DNA from: Burkholderiales bacterium
GTDB taxonomy: Bacteria > Pseudomonadota > Gammaproteobacteria > Burkholderiales > Burkholderiaceae_C
Direction of reading: 5' to 3'
Length of the DNA: 64,000 nucleotides
Assembly (NCBI GenBank): GCA_016223165.1
Contig: JACRPO010000017.1
Location: 1 to 64,000 of the forward strand
Positions within the stretch are counted from its first letter, which is position 1; each line of letters starts with the position of its first letter. Shown in pieces: positions 35,847 through 43,562 of this stretch. The position numbers were made by a program, and so were the translations under genes. The notes under the pieces are model-generated. The model saw only the letters and a program-made list of their open reading frames with translations. It had not been told where the DNA came from and searched no databases.

Positions 35847-36839
35847 TCACTCCTTGCGGACTGCATCGACACGCCGCGCGACGAAGGGCAGCAGCACGCG
35901 GTCGAAGGCCTCGGGCTGCTCCAGCATCAGCAGGTGGCCGGTGCCCGGCACGATGGCGAGTTCGGCACCGGCGATGCGCGCGGCCATGCGCCGCGCCACC
36001 TCGGGCGCGGCGGTGCGATCGTCCTCGCCGGTGACCACGAGCGTCGGCACGGCGATGCGCGCCAGCGCCTCGCGGCGGTCGAAGCGCACGAGTGCGGCGA
36101 GCGCGCGGCGGTAGGTGGCCTCCGGCACGCCGGCCATCAAGGCCCGCGCCTCGGCCAGCCGCTCCGCTCGGGCGTCGCGCCCGGCCATCGCGGGCACGAG
36201 CTGCGCCGCCAGCCCCGGCATGCCGAGGCCGGCGTCGAGCGGCGCGAAGCGCGAGCGCAGGAATTCGGCCTGCCAGGCGCCATCGGCCGGGCCGAAGGCG
36301 GGCGAGGTGGCGGCGAGCACGAGCGCGCTCGCGTGTTGCGGCGTGCGTGCCATCAACTCCTGCGCGACCATGCCGCCCATGCTGTGGCCGACGATCAGTG
36401 CCGATCCGTCGTCGTCGCCCGCGGCCCAGACGATGAGCCGGCGCACGGCCTCGGCCATGCCGGCGATGTCGTAGGGCTCGATCGAGGCGCTGTGGCCGTA
36501 GCCCGGCTGGTCGGCAGCGAGCACGCGCATGCCCAGGCCGGCCAGCGCCGCACCCGTGTGCGCGAAGCCCTGGCGGCCCCCGCCTACGCCGTGCAGCAGG
36601 ACGGCCAGTGGACCGGCCGCCGCGGCCGGTGCGCCCGCGGCGCGCTCGGGGCGCGACTCATGGCGCCACCCAGGGCGCCACTCGAGATGCGCGAGCGGCG
36701 CGTCGGCGACGAGCCGCGGCATGACGTCGCTACCGGCGTGCGCGTTGCTCGCCAGACCACCTTCGGGCTGCGCGCCCCGGTGCTCGCCCCGGTCCACGCG
36801 AGTGGACCCCGCTGGTCCCGGGCGACCCGGCGCGCTCAC
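35847..36839 (-). CDS. Alpha/beta hydrolase, NicD-like by context
   Basis: A 330-residue alpha/beta hydrolase. The oxyanion-hole HGVGGGRQ, nucleophile elbow GHSMGG, acid region TGEDDRTA and catalytic His in GTGHLLMLEQ are visible. About the first 65 residues are low-complexity; an ATG at 36722 (MPRLVADAP) would remove 39 of them. The GTG used here overlaps the NicX-like stop (GTGA). Adjacency to a NicX-like dioxygenase recalls nicotinate degradation, where NicD, an alpha/beta hydrolase, deformylates the ring-cleavage product. That parallel is inference; the sequence fits any C-C or ester hydrolase. Confidence 0.85.
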   Translation of the reverse strand: MSAPGRPGPAGSTRVDRGEHRGAQPEGGLASNAHAGSDVMPRLVADAPLAHLEWRPGWRHESRPERAAGAPAAAAGPLAVLLHGVGGGRQGFAHTGAALAGLGMRVLAADQPGYGHSASIEPYDIAGMAEAVRRLIVWAAGDDDGSALIVGHSMGGMVAQELMARTPQHASALVLAATSPAFGPADGAWQAEFLRSRFAPLDAGLGMPGLAAQLVPAMAGRDARAERLAEARALMAGVPEATYRRALAALVRFDRREALARIAVPTLVVTGEDDRTAAPEVARRMAARIAGAELAIVPGTGHLLMLEQPEAFDRVLLPFVARRVDAVRKE

Positions 36840-37906
36840 ACCAGCACCCCTTCGCGCACGACCGCTTCGCCATCGAGCAGCACCGTGCAGCCACGCATCG
36901 GCAGGTCGAAGTGCCCGAGCGTGTAGCGCCCGGCCACCTCGTTGGCGCCGGTGGAGTAGAGGAAGTTGCCGGCGAAGGCACGCAGTTCGGTGCCGTTGAA
37001 GTCGGCCTTGTCGTAGAAGGTCATCGCGTCCCAGCGCGCGCCGCGGTTCAGGCCCCAGCCGACATGCGAGACGGCGTAGGCGGCGCGCTGAGCGGGATCG
37101 GCGGGGTCGTCGCTCCAGGCCGAGAAATAGCCGCGCATCAGCTCGGCGTCGACGCTCGCGCCCTCGATGCGCGTGACGTGGTCGTCCTCGATCGTCAGCG
37201 TCACGGGGTCGGCGAGGTAGCGCTTGAAGGTGAGGTTCACGTCACCGGGCGCGAGCACGAGGCGACCGCGCACGCTGCCGGCGGCCGGGAAGGCGAGCAC
37301 GAGCCCGGCCGGCCAGTGCGTGACCGTGCCGGGCTTGGCGGTGAAGCCCCAGACGCCGCCGACGCGCGCGCCGGCGAGCTTCACGACGAGGTCGGTGCCG
37401 GCGGCCGAGGTGACGCGTAGCTCGCGCGCCGCCTTCAGGCGGCGCATGGCCTCGCGCACGGTGGCCTCGTCCTCGGCGCGCGGCACGGTGCGCTCGAGGA
37501 TTTCCGGGTGCTCGTTGCTGATGACGAGTACGCGCGCTCCGCCCTTGAGAATCTGCGGCAGTTCCACCGCGTGCTGCAGCCCCTCGACCGTGCAGTCGAC
37601 GACGACGCGGCTGCCAGCGAGCGCCGCGATCACCGGCTCGAGGCGGCCGATGGCGTCGGAGGCGCCGGTGGATCGCACCGGCACCGGCGCACTCTGGCGC
37701 GGCGTCGGCACGGTGACGTGGAACCAGCGCGCACCCAGGCGCCCCAGTGCGAGCTCGGCGAGCTGCACGAGCACCGGGCGCGACTGCGTCTCCGAGAGCA
37801 CCGCGCAGGCATCGCCGGCCATCACGCCGCTCAGGCGGAAGACCTCGCAGAAGCTGTCGATCCACTTGGCCTCGATGCGGCCGCCGCCGCTGCCGCCACC
37901 GTGCAT
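36836..37906 (-). CDS. NicX-like 2,5-dihydroxypyridine 5,6-dioxygenase family protein
   Basis: A 356-residue protein of the M29-aminopeptidase-like family that includes the extradiol ring-cleaving NicX. It matches NicX along its C-terminal half (HVGWGLNRGARWDAM, RAFAGNFLYSTGANEVAGRYTLGHFDLPMRGCTVLLDGEAVV). The NicX iron ligands His, His and Asp correspond to His281, His332 and Asp334 here, with nearly the same spacing. Length agrees with NicX (about 350). Many databases label such proteins leucyl aminopeptidase. Its ATG overlaps the flavin-reductase stop (TGATG). The cognate substrate may be a dihydroxypyridine or another hydroxylated ring; I would not claim 2,5-dihydroxypyridine itself. Confidence 0.78.
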   Translation of the reverse strand: MHGGGSGGGRIEAKWIDSFCEVFRLSGVMAGDACAVLSETQSRPVLVQLAELALGRLGARWFHVTVPTPRQSAPVPVRSTGASDAIGRLEPVIAALAGSRVVVDCTVEGLQHAVELPQILKGGARVLVISNEHPEILERTVPRAEDEATVREAMRRLKAARELRVTSAAGTDLVVKLAGARVGGVWGFTAKPGTVTHWPAGLVLAFPAAGSVRGRLVLAPGDVNLTFKRYLADPVTLTIEDDHVTRIEGASVDAELMRGYFSAWSDDPADPAQRAAYAVSHVGWGLNRGARWDAMTFYDKADFNGTELRAFAGNFLYSTGANEVAGRYTLGHFDLPMRGCTVLLDGEAVVREGVLV

Positions 37907-38457
37907 CACAGCACCTCCCCGAGCATGTGATAGTGGCCGCCCTGGAAGATGAGCGGCGCGATGGCGATGTCGGCCAGGCGCCGCACGCGGCCGATGAAGA
38001 GGCGGTGGTCGCCGCCGTCGTGCGCGGCCAGGCGTTCGCATTCGAACACCGCGGCACAACCGGCCAGGATCGGCGCGCCGCCAAGGCCGGCGGTCCAGCT
38101 GCCCTCGTCGAACCTGCCGCCGCCGGCCTGCGGCGCGGCAAAGCGGCGCGAGAGATCGACCTGCGTCTCGGCGAGCACGTTGACGGCGAAGTGCCCGGCC
38201 GCCTCGAAGGCCGGCAGGCTCGGGCTCACCTTGCGCAGCGACCACAGCACGAGCGGCGGCTCGAGCGACAGGGCGCCGAACGAATTGACCGTCAGCCCGA
38301 CCGGCGCCCCGGCCGCGTCGCGGCACGAGACGATGGACACACCGGTCGCGAAGCGGCCGAGGGCGGCGCGCATCGAGGTCGCATCGGGCAACGCTAAGGG
38401 GCCCGAGGAGGCGGCCGACTCCGCAGCATCGCCAGCGCGCGCGTCGGCCATCGTCAT
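37906..38457 (-). CDS. Flavin reductase domain protein (HpaC-like)
   Basis: A 183-residue flavin reductase of the HpaC/FMN-binding split-barrel type, with ALGRFATGVSIVSC, GLTVNSFGALSLEPPLVLWSL and AGHFAVNVLAETQVDLSRRF. It supplies reduced FMN/FAD to a partner monooxygenase, which in this cluster could be the acyl-CoA-dehydrogenase-like flavoprotein. The first 25 residues are Ala/Ser/Gly-rich. It begins 4 bp after the moaE stop and is the first gene of the catabolic part, so it may be transcribed from the moa promoter. Confidence 0.9.
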   Translation of the reverse strand: MTMADARAGDAAESAASSGPLALPDATSMRAALGRFATGVSIVSCRDAAGAPVGLTVNSFGALSLEPPLVLWSLRKVSPSLPAFEAAGHFAVNVLAETQVDLSRRFAAPQAGGGRFDEGSWTAGLGGAPILAGCAAVFECERLAAHDGGDHRLFIGRVRRLADIAIAPLIFQGGHYHMLGEVL

Positions 38458-38461
38458 CCGG

Positions 38462-38977
38462 TCATCCGGCGTTGCCCGCCCGAATGCCCCAGCGCGCCAG
38501 CGCCGTATCGTCGGCGACGCGCGCGTCGACCCAGCGCGAGCCCTCGCCCGTCGTCTCCTTCTTCCAGAACGGCGCCTGCGTCTTCAGGTAGTCCATCAGG
38601 AACTCGCAGGCCTGGAAAGCCTGGCCGCGGTGCACCGAGCTGACGGCGACGAGCACGATCTGATCGCCCGGCAGCAAGGGCCCGACGCGGTGCACGACAC
38701 GCGCGCCGCGGATGTCGAAGCGGCGCGCGGCCTCGTCGATCATCGCCTCGATGGCGCGTTCGGTCATGCCGGGGTAGTGCTCGAGCTCCATCGCGCTGAC
38801 CTCGCCGGCGCCGCCACCGTTGCGGTCGCGGACGGTGCCGATGAAGCTGGCCACGGCGCCGACGCCGACATCGCCCGCACGCAAGGCCGCCACCTCGGCG
38901 CCGAGATCGAAGTCCGCCGTCTGGACGCTGACGGTGCCGATGCACTCGGCGGCGCCCCTGTCCAAGCTCATGTTCAT
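38462..38977 (-). CDS. moaE: Molybdopterin synthase large subunit MoaE
   Basis: A 171-residue MoaE, the catalytic subunit of molybdopterin synthase that converts cyclic pyranopterin monophosphate to molybdopterin with sulfur from MoaD. Landmarks are VGAVASFIGTVRDRN, LEHYPGM, HRVGPLLPGDQIVLVAVSSVHRGQAFQACEFLMDYLKTQAPFWKKE (active-site lysines) and GSRWVDA. An upstream TTG overlaps the moaD stop; the ATG two codons later is preceded by GGGGG and is preferred. It is about 20 residues longer than many MoaE proteins. Confidence 0.95.
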   Translation of the reverse strand: MNMSLDRGAAECIGTVSVQTADFDLGAEVAALRAGDVGVGAVASFIGTVRDRNGGGAGEVSAMELEHYPGMTERAIEAMIDEAARRFDIRGARVVHRVGPLLPGDQIVLVAVSSVHRGQAFQACEFLMDYLKTQAPFWKKETTGEGSRWVDARVADDTALARWGIRAGNAG

Positions 38978-38979
38978 GC

Positions 38980-39231
38980 TCAACCCCCGGTCACCGGCGG
39001 GAAGAAGGCCACTTCGGCTCCTTCGCGCAGCGCCGCGGCCTCATCGGCCATGCGCTGGTCGAGCGAGCAGCGCACGGCTCGGCCGCGTGCCAGCACCTCG
39101 GCGTGGCGGCCGCCGCGCGCGATGAGCGCCTCGCGCAGGGCGGCCAGCGTCGCGCCGGCGGCGAGCTCCACCGTCTCGGCCGCGCCGAGGGCCTCGCGCA
39201 GCGAAGCGAAGTAACGTACCTGCACCTTCAT
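38980..39231 (-). CDS. moaD: Molybdopterin synthase sulfur carrier MoaD
   Basis: An 83-residue ubiquitin-fold sulfur carrier, starting MKVQVRYFASLREALG and ending VAFFPPVTGG. The terminal Gly-Gly is the site that MoeB-type enzymes adenylate and convert to thiocarboxylate. It overlaps moaE and follows moeA by 52 bp. Confidence 0.96.
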   Translation of the reverse strand: MKVQVRYFASLREALGAAETVELAAGATLAALREALIARGGRHAEVLARGRAVRCSLDQRMADEAAALREGAEVAFFPPVTGG

Positions 39232-39254
39232 TCACTGTCTCTCGCGCGAATGCT

Positions 39255-39294
39255 CATCGGGCCTGATCGGGCCTGGCCGGGACTCATCGGGCCA
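39255..39294. repeat. 10-bp tandem repeat across the moeA stop
   Basis: Four diverged 10-bp units (CATCGGGCCT, GATCGGGCCT, GGCCGGGACT, CATCGGGCCA) cover the moeA stop codon and most of the moeA-moaD gap. The moeA reading frame ends inside the third unit. Confidence 0.8.
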
Positions 39295-40648
39295 CCAGTT
39301 CCGACAACGACAGGTAGCGTACCGCGTCGCCGCGCGCGATGGCCTGGCCGGCCGGGTTGTCCACGAGGCCGTCAGCCCATACGGCCGAGGTGAGCACGCC
39401 CGAGCTCTGGTTGTCGAACAGCTCGAGGTCGCCGGCCGCGCCAAGCCGTACACGCAGGAACTCGCGGCGCTTGTCGGGGCGCGGCCACTCGAAGGCGGCG
39501 CGCAGCGGCAGCGGCCTCGGCAACGCCGTCGGCAGGCCCTGCATCGCGCGCAGCACGGTGCTGACGCAGAGCACGAAGGTGACAAAAGAGGACACCGGGT
39601 TGCCGGGCAGGCCGACGAAGAGCGCCTGGTCTGCGGCATCGACGGCCACGGCGCCGCTCGCCATCTCGTCTCGCCCGCTCGCCGTGCTCGCCGCACCAGC
39701 CGGCACCGGCTGGCGCCGGATGGTGCCGAAGGCGAGCGGCTTGCCCGGCTTCATCGCGATCTGCCAGTTTTCGAGCCGCCCTTCGGCGAGCACGGCCGGA
39801 CGCAGGTGGTCTTCTTCCCCCACCGAGACGCCGCCGCTGGTGACGATGAGGTCGTTGTGCGCGGCAGCGCGGCGCAGCGCATCGCGCGTGGCGTCGAGCC
39901 GGTCGGGCACGATGCCGAAGTCGCTCACCTCGCAGCCGGCGGCCTGCAGCAGGCCGCGCAGCGTGAAGCGGTTGCTGTTGTAGATGACGCCCGGCTTCAG
40001 CGGCTCGCCGGGCATCACCAGTTCGTCGCCGGTGGAGAAGACGGCCACGCGCGGGCGCCGCAGCACCTGCAGCGTGCCGGCACCCACCGAGGCGGCGAGG
40101 CCGAGCGCCTGCGGCGTGAGGCGCTGGCCACGCGCGAGCACGGTGGCGCCCGCACGCACGTCTTCGCCACGGCGGCGCAGCCATTGGCCGGCCACCGGCA
40201 CGGCGAGGATGCGCACGCGGCCCAGCGCCGAGGCGGCTGCCGCGCCCGCTGCGCGTGCTTCGCCTTCATCGCCCGCGAGCGCCTCGCACTGCTCCTGCAT
40301 CACCACCGCGTCGGCGCCCGGTGGCACCTGCGCGCCGGTGAAGATGCGCGCCGCGGTGCCCGGCAGCAGCGGTGCGCCGACGACGCCGGCCGGGATGCGC
40401 TGGCTCACCACCAGCACGGTGCCGGCGGCGGGCACGTCGGCGGCGCGCACGGCATAGCCGTCCATCGAGGTGTTGTCGGCCGGCGGCACGTCGAGCGCCG
40501 AACGCACGTCGGCGGCGAGCACGCGGCCGAGGGCCTCGAAGGTGGAGAGGCTCTCGGTGGCCGTCAGCACATGCGGCGCACTGCCGGCGACCAGGCGCGC
40601 GAGGGCCTCGTCGAGGGACAGCAAGGCGCGCGGCGACGGGGTGGCCAT
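39284..40648 (-). CDS. moeA: Molybdopterin molybdenumtransferase MoeA
   Basis: A 454-residue MoeA, which inserts molybdate into adenylated molybdopterin. Core pieces are NTSMDGYAVRAAD, GTAARIFTGAQVPPGADAVVMQE, FSTGDELVMPGEPLKPGVIYNSN, VTSGGVSVGEEDH and FVGLPGNPVSSFVTF. Between MKPGKPLAFGTIRRQ and FVGLPGNPVSS, usually almost contiguous, there is an extra stretch of about 28 residues rich in Ala/Ser/Gly. It runs with thrC upstream (24 bp) and moaD downstream. Confidence 0.95.
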   Translation of the reverse strand: MATPSPRALLSLDEALARLVAGSAPHVLTATESLSTFEALGRVLAADVRSALDVPPADNTSMDGYAVRAADVPAAGTVLVVSQRIPAGVVGAPLLPGTAARIFTGAQVPPGADAVVMQEQCEALAGDEGEARAAGAAAASALGRVRILAVPVAGQWLRRRGEDVRAGATVLARGQRLTPQALGLAASVGAGTLQVLRRPRVAVFSTGDELVMPGEPLKPGVIYNSNRFTLRGLLQAAGCEVSDFGIVPDRLDATRDALRRAAAHNDLIVTSGGVSVGEEDHLRPAVLAEGRLENWQIAMKPGKPLAFGTIRRQPVPAGAASTASGRDEMASGAVAVDAADQALFVGLPGNPVSSFVTFVLCVSTVLRAMQGLPTALPRPLPLRAAFEWPRPDKRREFLRVRLGAAGDLELFDNQSSGVLTSAVWADGLVDNPAGQAIARGDAVRYLSLSELVAR

Positions 40649-40671
40649 TCCGGTCAGCCTCTCGGGCCTGC

Positions 40672-42147
40672 TCAGGCCTCGGCGTGCGCTTCGATGTGGC
40701 GCTTGACCCGCGCCACGTCGGCCGGCAGCACGGTGACCCTGCGCGGCAGCTTCTCGATGCCGCGCAACGCCGCGGGCAGCTCGGGCACCGGTGCTGCACC
40801 GGGGCCGGGGCCGGCGCCGCCGCCGGCGTCACCCTCGGAAAACGCCTCCTCGATGGTGGCCGCGAATTTCGCCGGCTGCGCCGTCTCGAGCACGATCATC
40901 GGCACGCCGCGCTCGAGATGCTCGCGCGCCACCTTCAGGCCGTCGGCCGTGTGCGTGTCCACCAGCCGGCGCGAGCCCTGCCAGGTGGCGCGGATCGTCG
41001 CCAGGCGGTCGGCATGCGTGCTCCTGCCGGAGACGAAGCCGAAGCCGGCGATGCGCGCGAATTCGTCGCGCGTGATCGTGAAGCCGCCATCGCGGGCGAG
41101 CGTTTCGCCGAACAGCTCCTTCGTGCGCGCGCCGGCGGCGGCGTCATGGCCGAGCAGGTCGAAGACGAAGCGCTCGAAGTTGCTCGCCTTGCTGATGTCC
41201 ATGCTCGGGCTGGATGTCTCGTGCGTCTCCTGCGTCGAACGCGGCCGGTAGGTGCCGGTGCGGAAGAACTCGTCGAGCACGTCGTTCTCGTTCGTGGCCA
41301 GCACGAGGCGATGGATCGGCAGGCCCATCGTGCGCGCCACGTGGCCGGCGCAGATGTTGCCGAAGTTGCCGCTCGGCACGGCGAAGCTGACCTTCTGCTC
41401 GTTCGAACGCGTGGCCTGGAAGTAACCGGCGAAGTAGTACACCACCTGGGCCAGCAGGCGCGCCCAGTTGATGCTGTTGACGGTGCCGATCTTCCAGCGC
41501 CGCTTGAACTCGAGGTCGTTGCTCACCGCCTTGACGATATCCTGGCACTCGTCGAAGACGCCCTCGATGGCGATGTTGTGGATGTTGGCGTCTTGCAGGC
41601 TGAACATCTGTGCCTGCTGGAACGGGCTCATGCGGCCGTCGGGGCTGAGCATGAAGACGTGGATGCCGCGCTTGCCGCGCATCGCGTACTCGGCGGCGCT
41701 GCCGGTGTCGCCGCTGGTGGCGCCGAGGATGTTGAGATGCTCGCCGCGGCGCGCCAGTTCGTACTCGAACAGCCGGCCGAGCAGCTGCATCGCCATGTCC
41801 TTGAAGGCAAGCGTCGGGCCGTTGGACAGGGCCTGCACGAAGAGCCCGTCCTCGAGCTTCGCGAGCGGCGTGATCTCGCGCGTGCCGAACACGGCCTCGG
41901 TGTAGGTGGCGTGCACCAGCCGCTTCAGGTCGGACAGCGGGATGTCGTCGATGTACAGCGACAGGATCTCGAAGGCGAGCTCGGCGTAGGACCGGCCGGC
42001 GATGTCGCGCCAGCGCGCGAGCATGCCCGCATCCACCTTCGGATACGCCGCCGGCAGGTACAGGCCGCCATCGGGGGCGAGGCCCTCGAGCAGGATGTCG
42101 GAGAAGCCGCGCCGCGCCGGATCGCCGCGCGTGCTGAAGTATTTCAA
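40672..42147 (-). CDS. thrC: Threonine synthase
   Basis: A 491-residue PLP enzyme that turns phosphohomoserine into threonine. The PLP lysine lies in NGPTLAFKDMAMQLLG, with GATSGDTGSAAEYA and FAVPSGNFGNICAGHVARTMGLP also typical of the longer bacterial class. The start is TTG (LKYFSTRGDP is the family N-terminus); it overlaps the hom stop (TTGA) and has GGAGGAG just upstream. A Gly/Pro-rich run (GDAGGGAGPGPGAAPVP) is inserted near the C-terminus. Confidence 0.95.
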   Translation of the reverse strand: MKYFSTRGDPARRGFSDILLEGLAPDGGLYLPAAYPKVDAGMLARWRDIAGRSYAELAFEILSLYIDDIPLSDLKRLVHATYTEAVFGTREITPLAKLEDGLFVQALSNGPTLAFKDMAMQLLGRLFEYELARRGEHLNILGATSGDTGSAAEYAMRGKRGIHVFMLSPDGRMSPFQQAQMFSLQDANIHNIAIEGVFDECQDIVKAVSNDLEFKRRWKIGTVNSINWARLLAQVVYYFAGYFQATRSNEQKVSFAVPSGNFGNICAGHVARTMGLPIHRLVLATNENDVLDEFFRTGTYRPRSTQETHETSSPSMDISKASNFERFVFDLLGHDAAAGARTKELFGETLARDGGFTITRDEFARIAGFGFVSGRSTHADRLATIRATWQGSRRLVDTHTADGLKVAREHLERGVPMIVLETAQPAKFAATIEEAFSEGDAGGGAGPGPGAAPVPELPAALRGIEKLPRRVTVLPADVARVKRHIEAHAEA

Positions 42148-43532
42148 CTCAGCTCCTCCTTGCGGATGCGCACGATCGGCGCCAGCACTGTGGGCAGGGC
42201 CTGCATCTGCGCCAGCGCCTGGTTCATGCGCCCCTCGACGGTGTCGTGCGTGAGGATGATGAGGTCGGTCTGGTTCTCGCCTTCGGCGCTCTCGCGCTGC
42301 AGCACGGCGTCGATGCTGATGTCGTTGTCGGCCAGGATGCCGGTGATGCGCGCCAGCACGCCGGCCTTGTCGGCGACGACGAGGCGCAGGTAGAAGGCGG
42401 TCACCACGTCGGCGATCGGCAGGATCGGCGTGTCGGCCATCGAGCCGGGCTGGAAGGCCAGGTGCGGCACGCGGTGGTCGGGGTCGGCGGTGTGCAGGCG
42501 CGTGATGTCGACGAGATCGGCGACCACAGCGCTGGCGGTCGGCTCGCTGCCGGCCCCCTTGCCGTAGTAGAGCGTCGTGCCGACCGCGTCGCCGTGCACG
42601 ACGACGGCATTCATCGCGCCCTCGACGTTGGCGATGAGGCGCTGCGTCGGCACGAGCGTTGGGTGCACGCGCAGCTCGATGCCCCCCGCTCCACCGCTTG
42701 CACCACTTGCGCCGCTTCTGCCACTCGCGCCACTCTCTCCCGCCGCGGGCTTCAGGTCGTCGCGCCGCTTCGTGATGCCCAGCAGCTTGATCCGATAGCC
42801 GAGCTGCTCGGCATAGCGGATGTCGGCCGCCTGCAGCGCCGTGATGCCCTCGACATGCGCCTTCGCGAACTGCACCGGGATGCCGAAGGCGATGGCGCTC
42901 ATGATCGTCGCCTTGTGCGCGGCGTCGATGCCCTCGATGTCGAAGGTCGGGTCGGCCTCGGCATAACCGAGCGCCTGCGCCTGTTTCAGCGCGGCGGCGA
43001 AGTCCAGCCCCTTGGCGCGCATCTCCGAGAGGATGAAATTGGTGGTGCCGTTGATGATGCCGGCCACCCACTCGATGCGGTTGGCCGTCAGCCCCTCGCG
43101 CAGCGCCTTGATGATGGGGATGCCGCCGGCCACCGCCGCCTCGAAGGCGACGATGACGCCCTTGGCGCTGGCGGCGGCGAAGATCTCGCTGCCGTGCACG
43201 GCGAGCAGCGCCTTGTTGGCGGTGACGACATGCTTGCCGGCGGCGATGGCCTCGAGCACCAGCGCCTTGGCGATGCCGTAGCCGCCGATCAGCTCGACGA
43301 CGATGTCGATCTCGGGGTTGGCGATCACCGCGCGCGCATCGCTCACGACCTCGGCGGCGCCGCCGACGACGCTGCGCGCGCGCGCCGTGTCGAGGTCGGC
43401 CACCATCGAGATGCGGATCTCGCGGCCGGCGCGGCGGCGGATCTCTTCCTGATTGCGCTGCAGCACCTTGAAGGTGCCGCTGCCGACGGTGCCGATGCCG
43501 AGCAGGCCGACCTGGATGGGCTTCATTGACAT
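42144..43532 (-). CDS. hom: Homoserine dehydrogenase
   Basis: A 462-residue homoserine dehydrogenase with an N-terminal Rossmann motif (VGLLGIGTVGSGTF), catalytic region FEAAVAGGIPIIKALREGL, GIINGTTNFILSEM, ADPTFDIEGIDAAHK, and a C-terminal ACT domain (LRLVVADKAGVLARITGILADNDISIDAV) for threonine feedback. About 22 Gly/Ser/Ala residues, encoded by 9-bp repeats, are inserted just before IELRVHPTLVP. hom and thrC form a translationally coupled pair for threonine synthesis. Confidence 0.96.
   Translation of the reverse strand: MSMKPIQVGLLGIGTVGSGTFKVLQRNQEEIRRRAGREIRISMVADLDTARARSVVGGAAEVVSDARAVIANPEIDIVVELIGGYGIAKALVLEAIAAGKHVVTANKALLAVHGSEIFAAASAKGVIVAFEAAVAGGIPIIKALREGLTANRIEWVAGIINGTTNFILSEMRAKGLDFAAALKQAQALGYAEADPTFDIEGIDAAHKATIMSAIAFGIPVQFAKAHVEGITALQAADIRYAEQLGYRIKLLGITKRRDDLKPAAGESGASGRSGASGASGGAGGIELRVHPTLVPTQRLIANVEGAMNAVVVHGDAVGTTLYYGKGAGSEPTASAVVADLVDITRLHTADPDHRVPHLAFQPGSMADTPILPIADVVTAFYLRLVVADKAGVLARITGILADNDISIDAVLQRESAEGENQTDLIILTHDTVEGRMNQALAQMQALPTVLAPIVRIRKEELS
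42691..42744. repeat. Six degenerate 9-bp repeats inside hom
   Basis: Units of the form CCACCGCTT, GCACCACTT, GCGCCGCTT, CTGCCACTC, GCGCCACTC and TCTCCCGCC follow one another with a 9-bp period. They encode the Gly/Ser/Ala insertion in homoserine dehydrogenase and keep the frame. Confidence 0.8.
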
Positions 43533-43562
43533 CTCGTTGTCAGGAGGGAAGGCGGCCGCGGT

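Noticed and set aside
36836..37906. Leucyl aminopeptidase (M29) for the NicX-like gene
   Set aside because: The C-terminal half matches NicX with its His/His/Asp iron ligands, so I favour the dioxygenase family.
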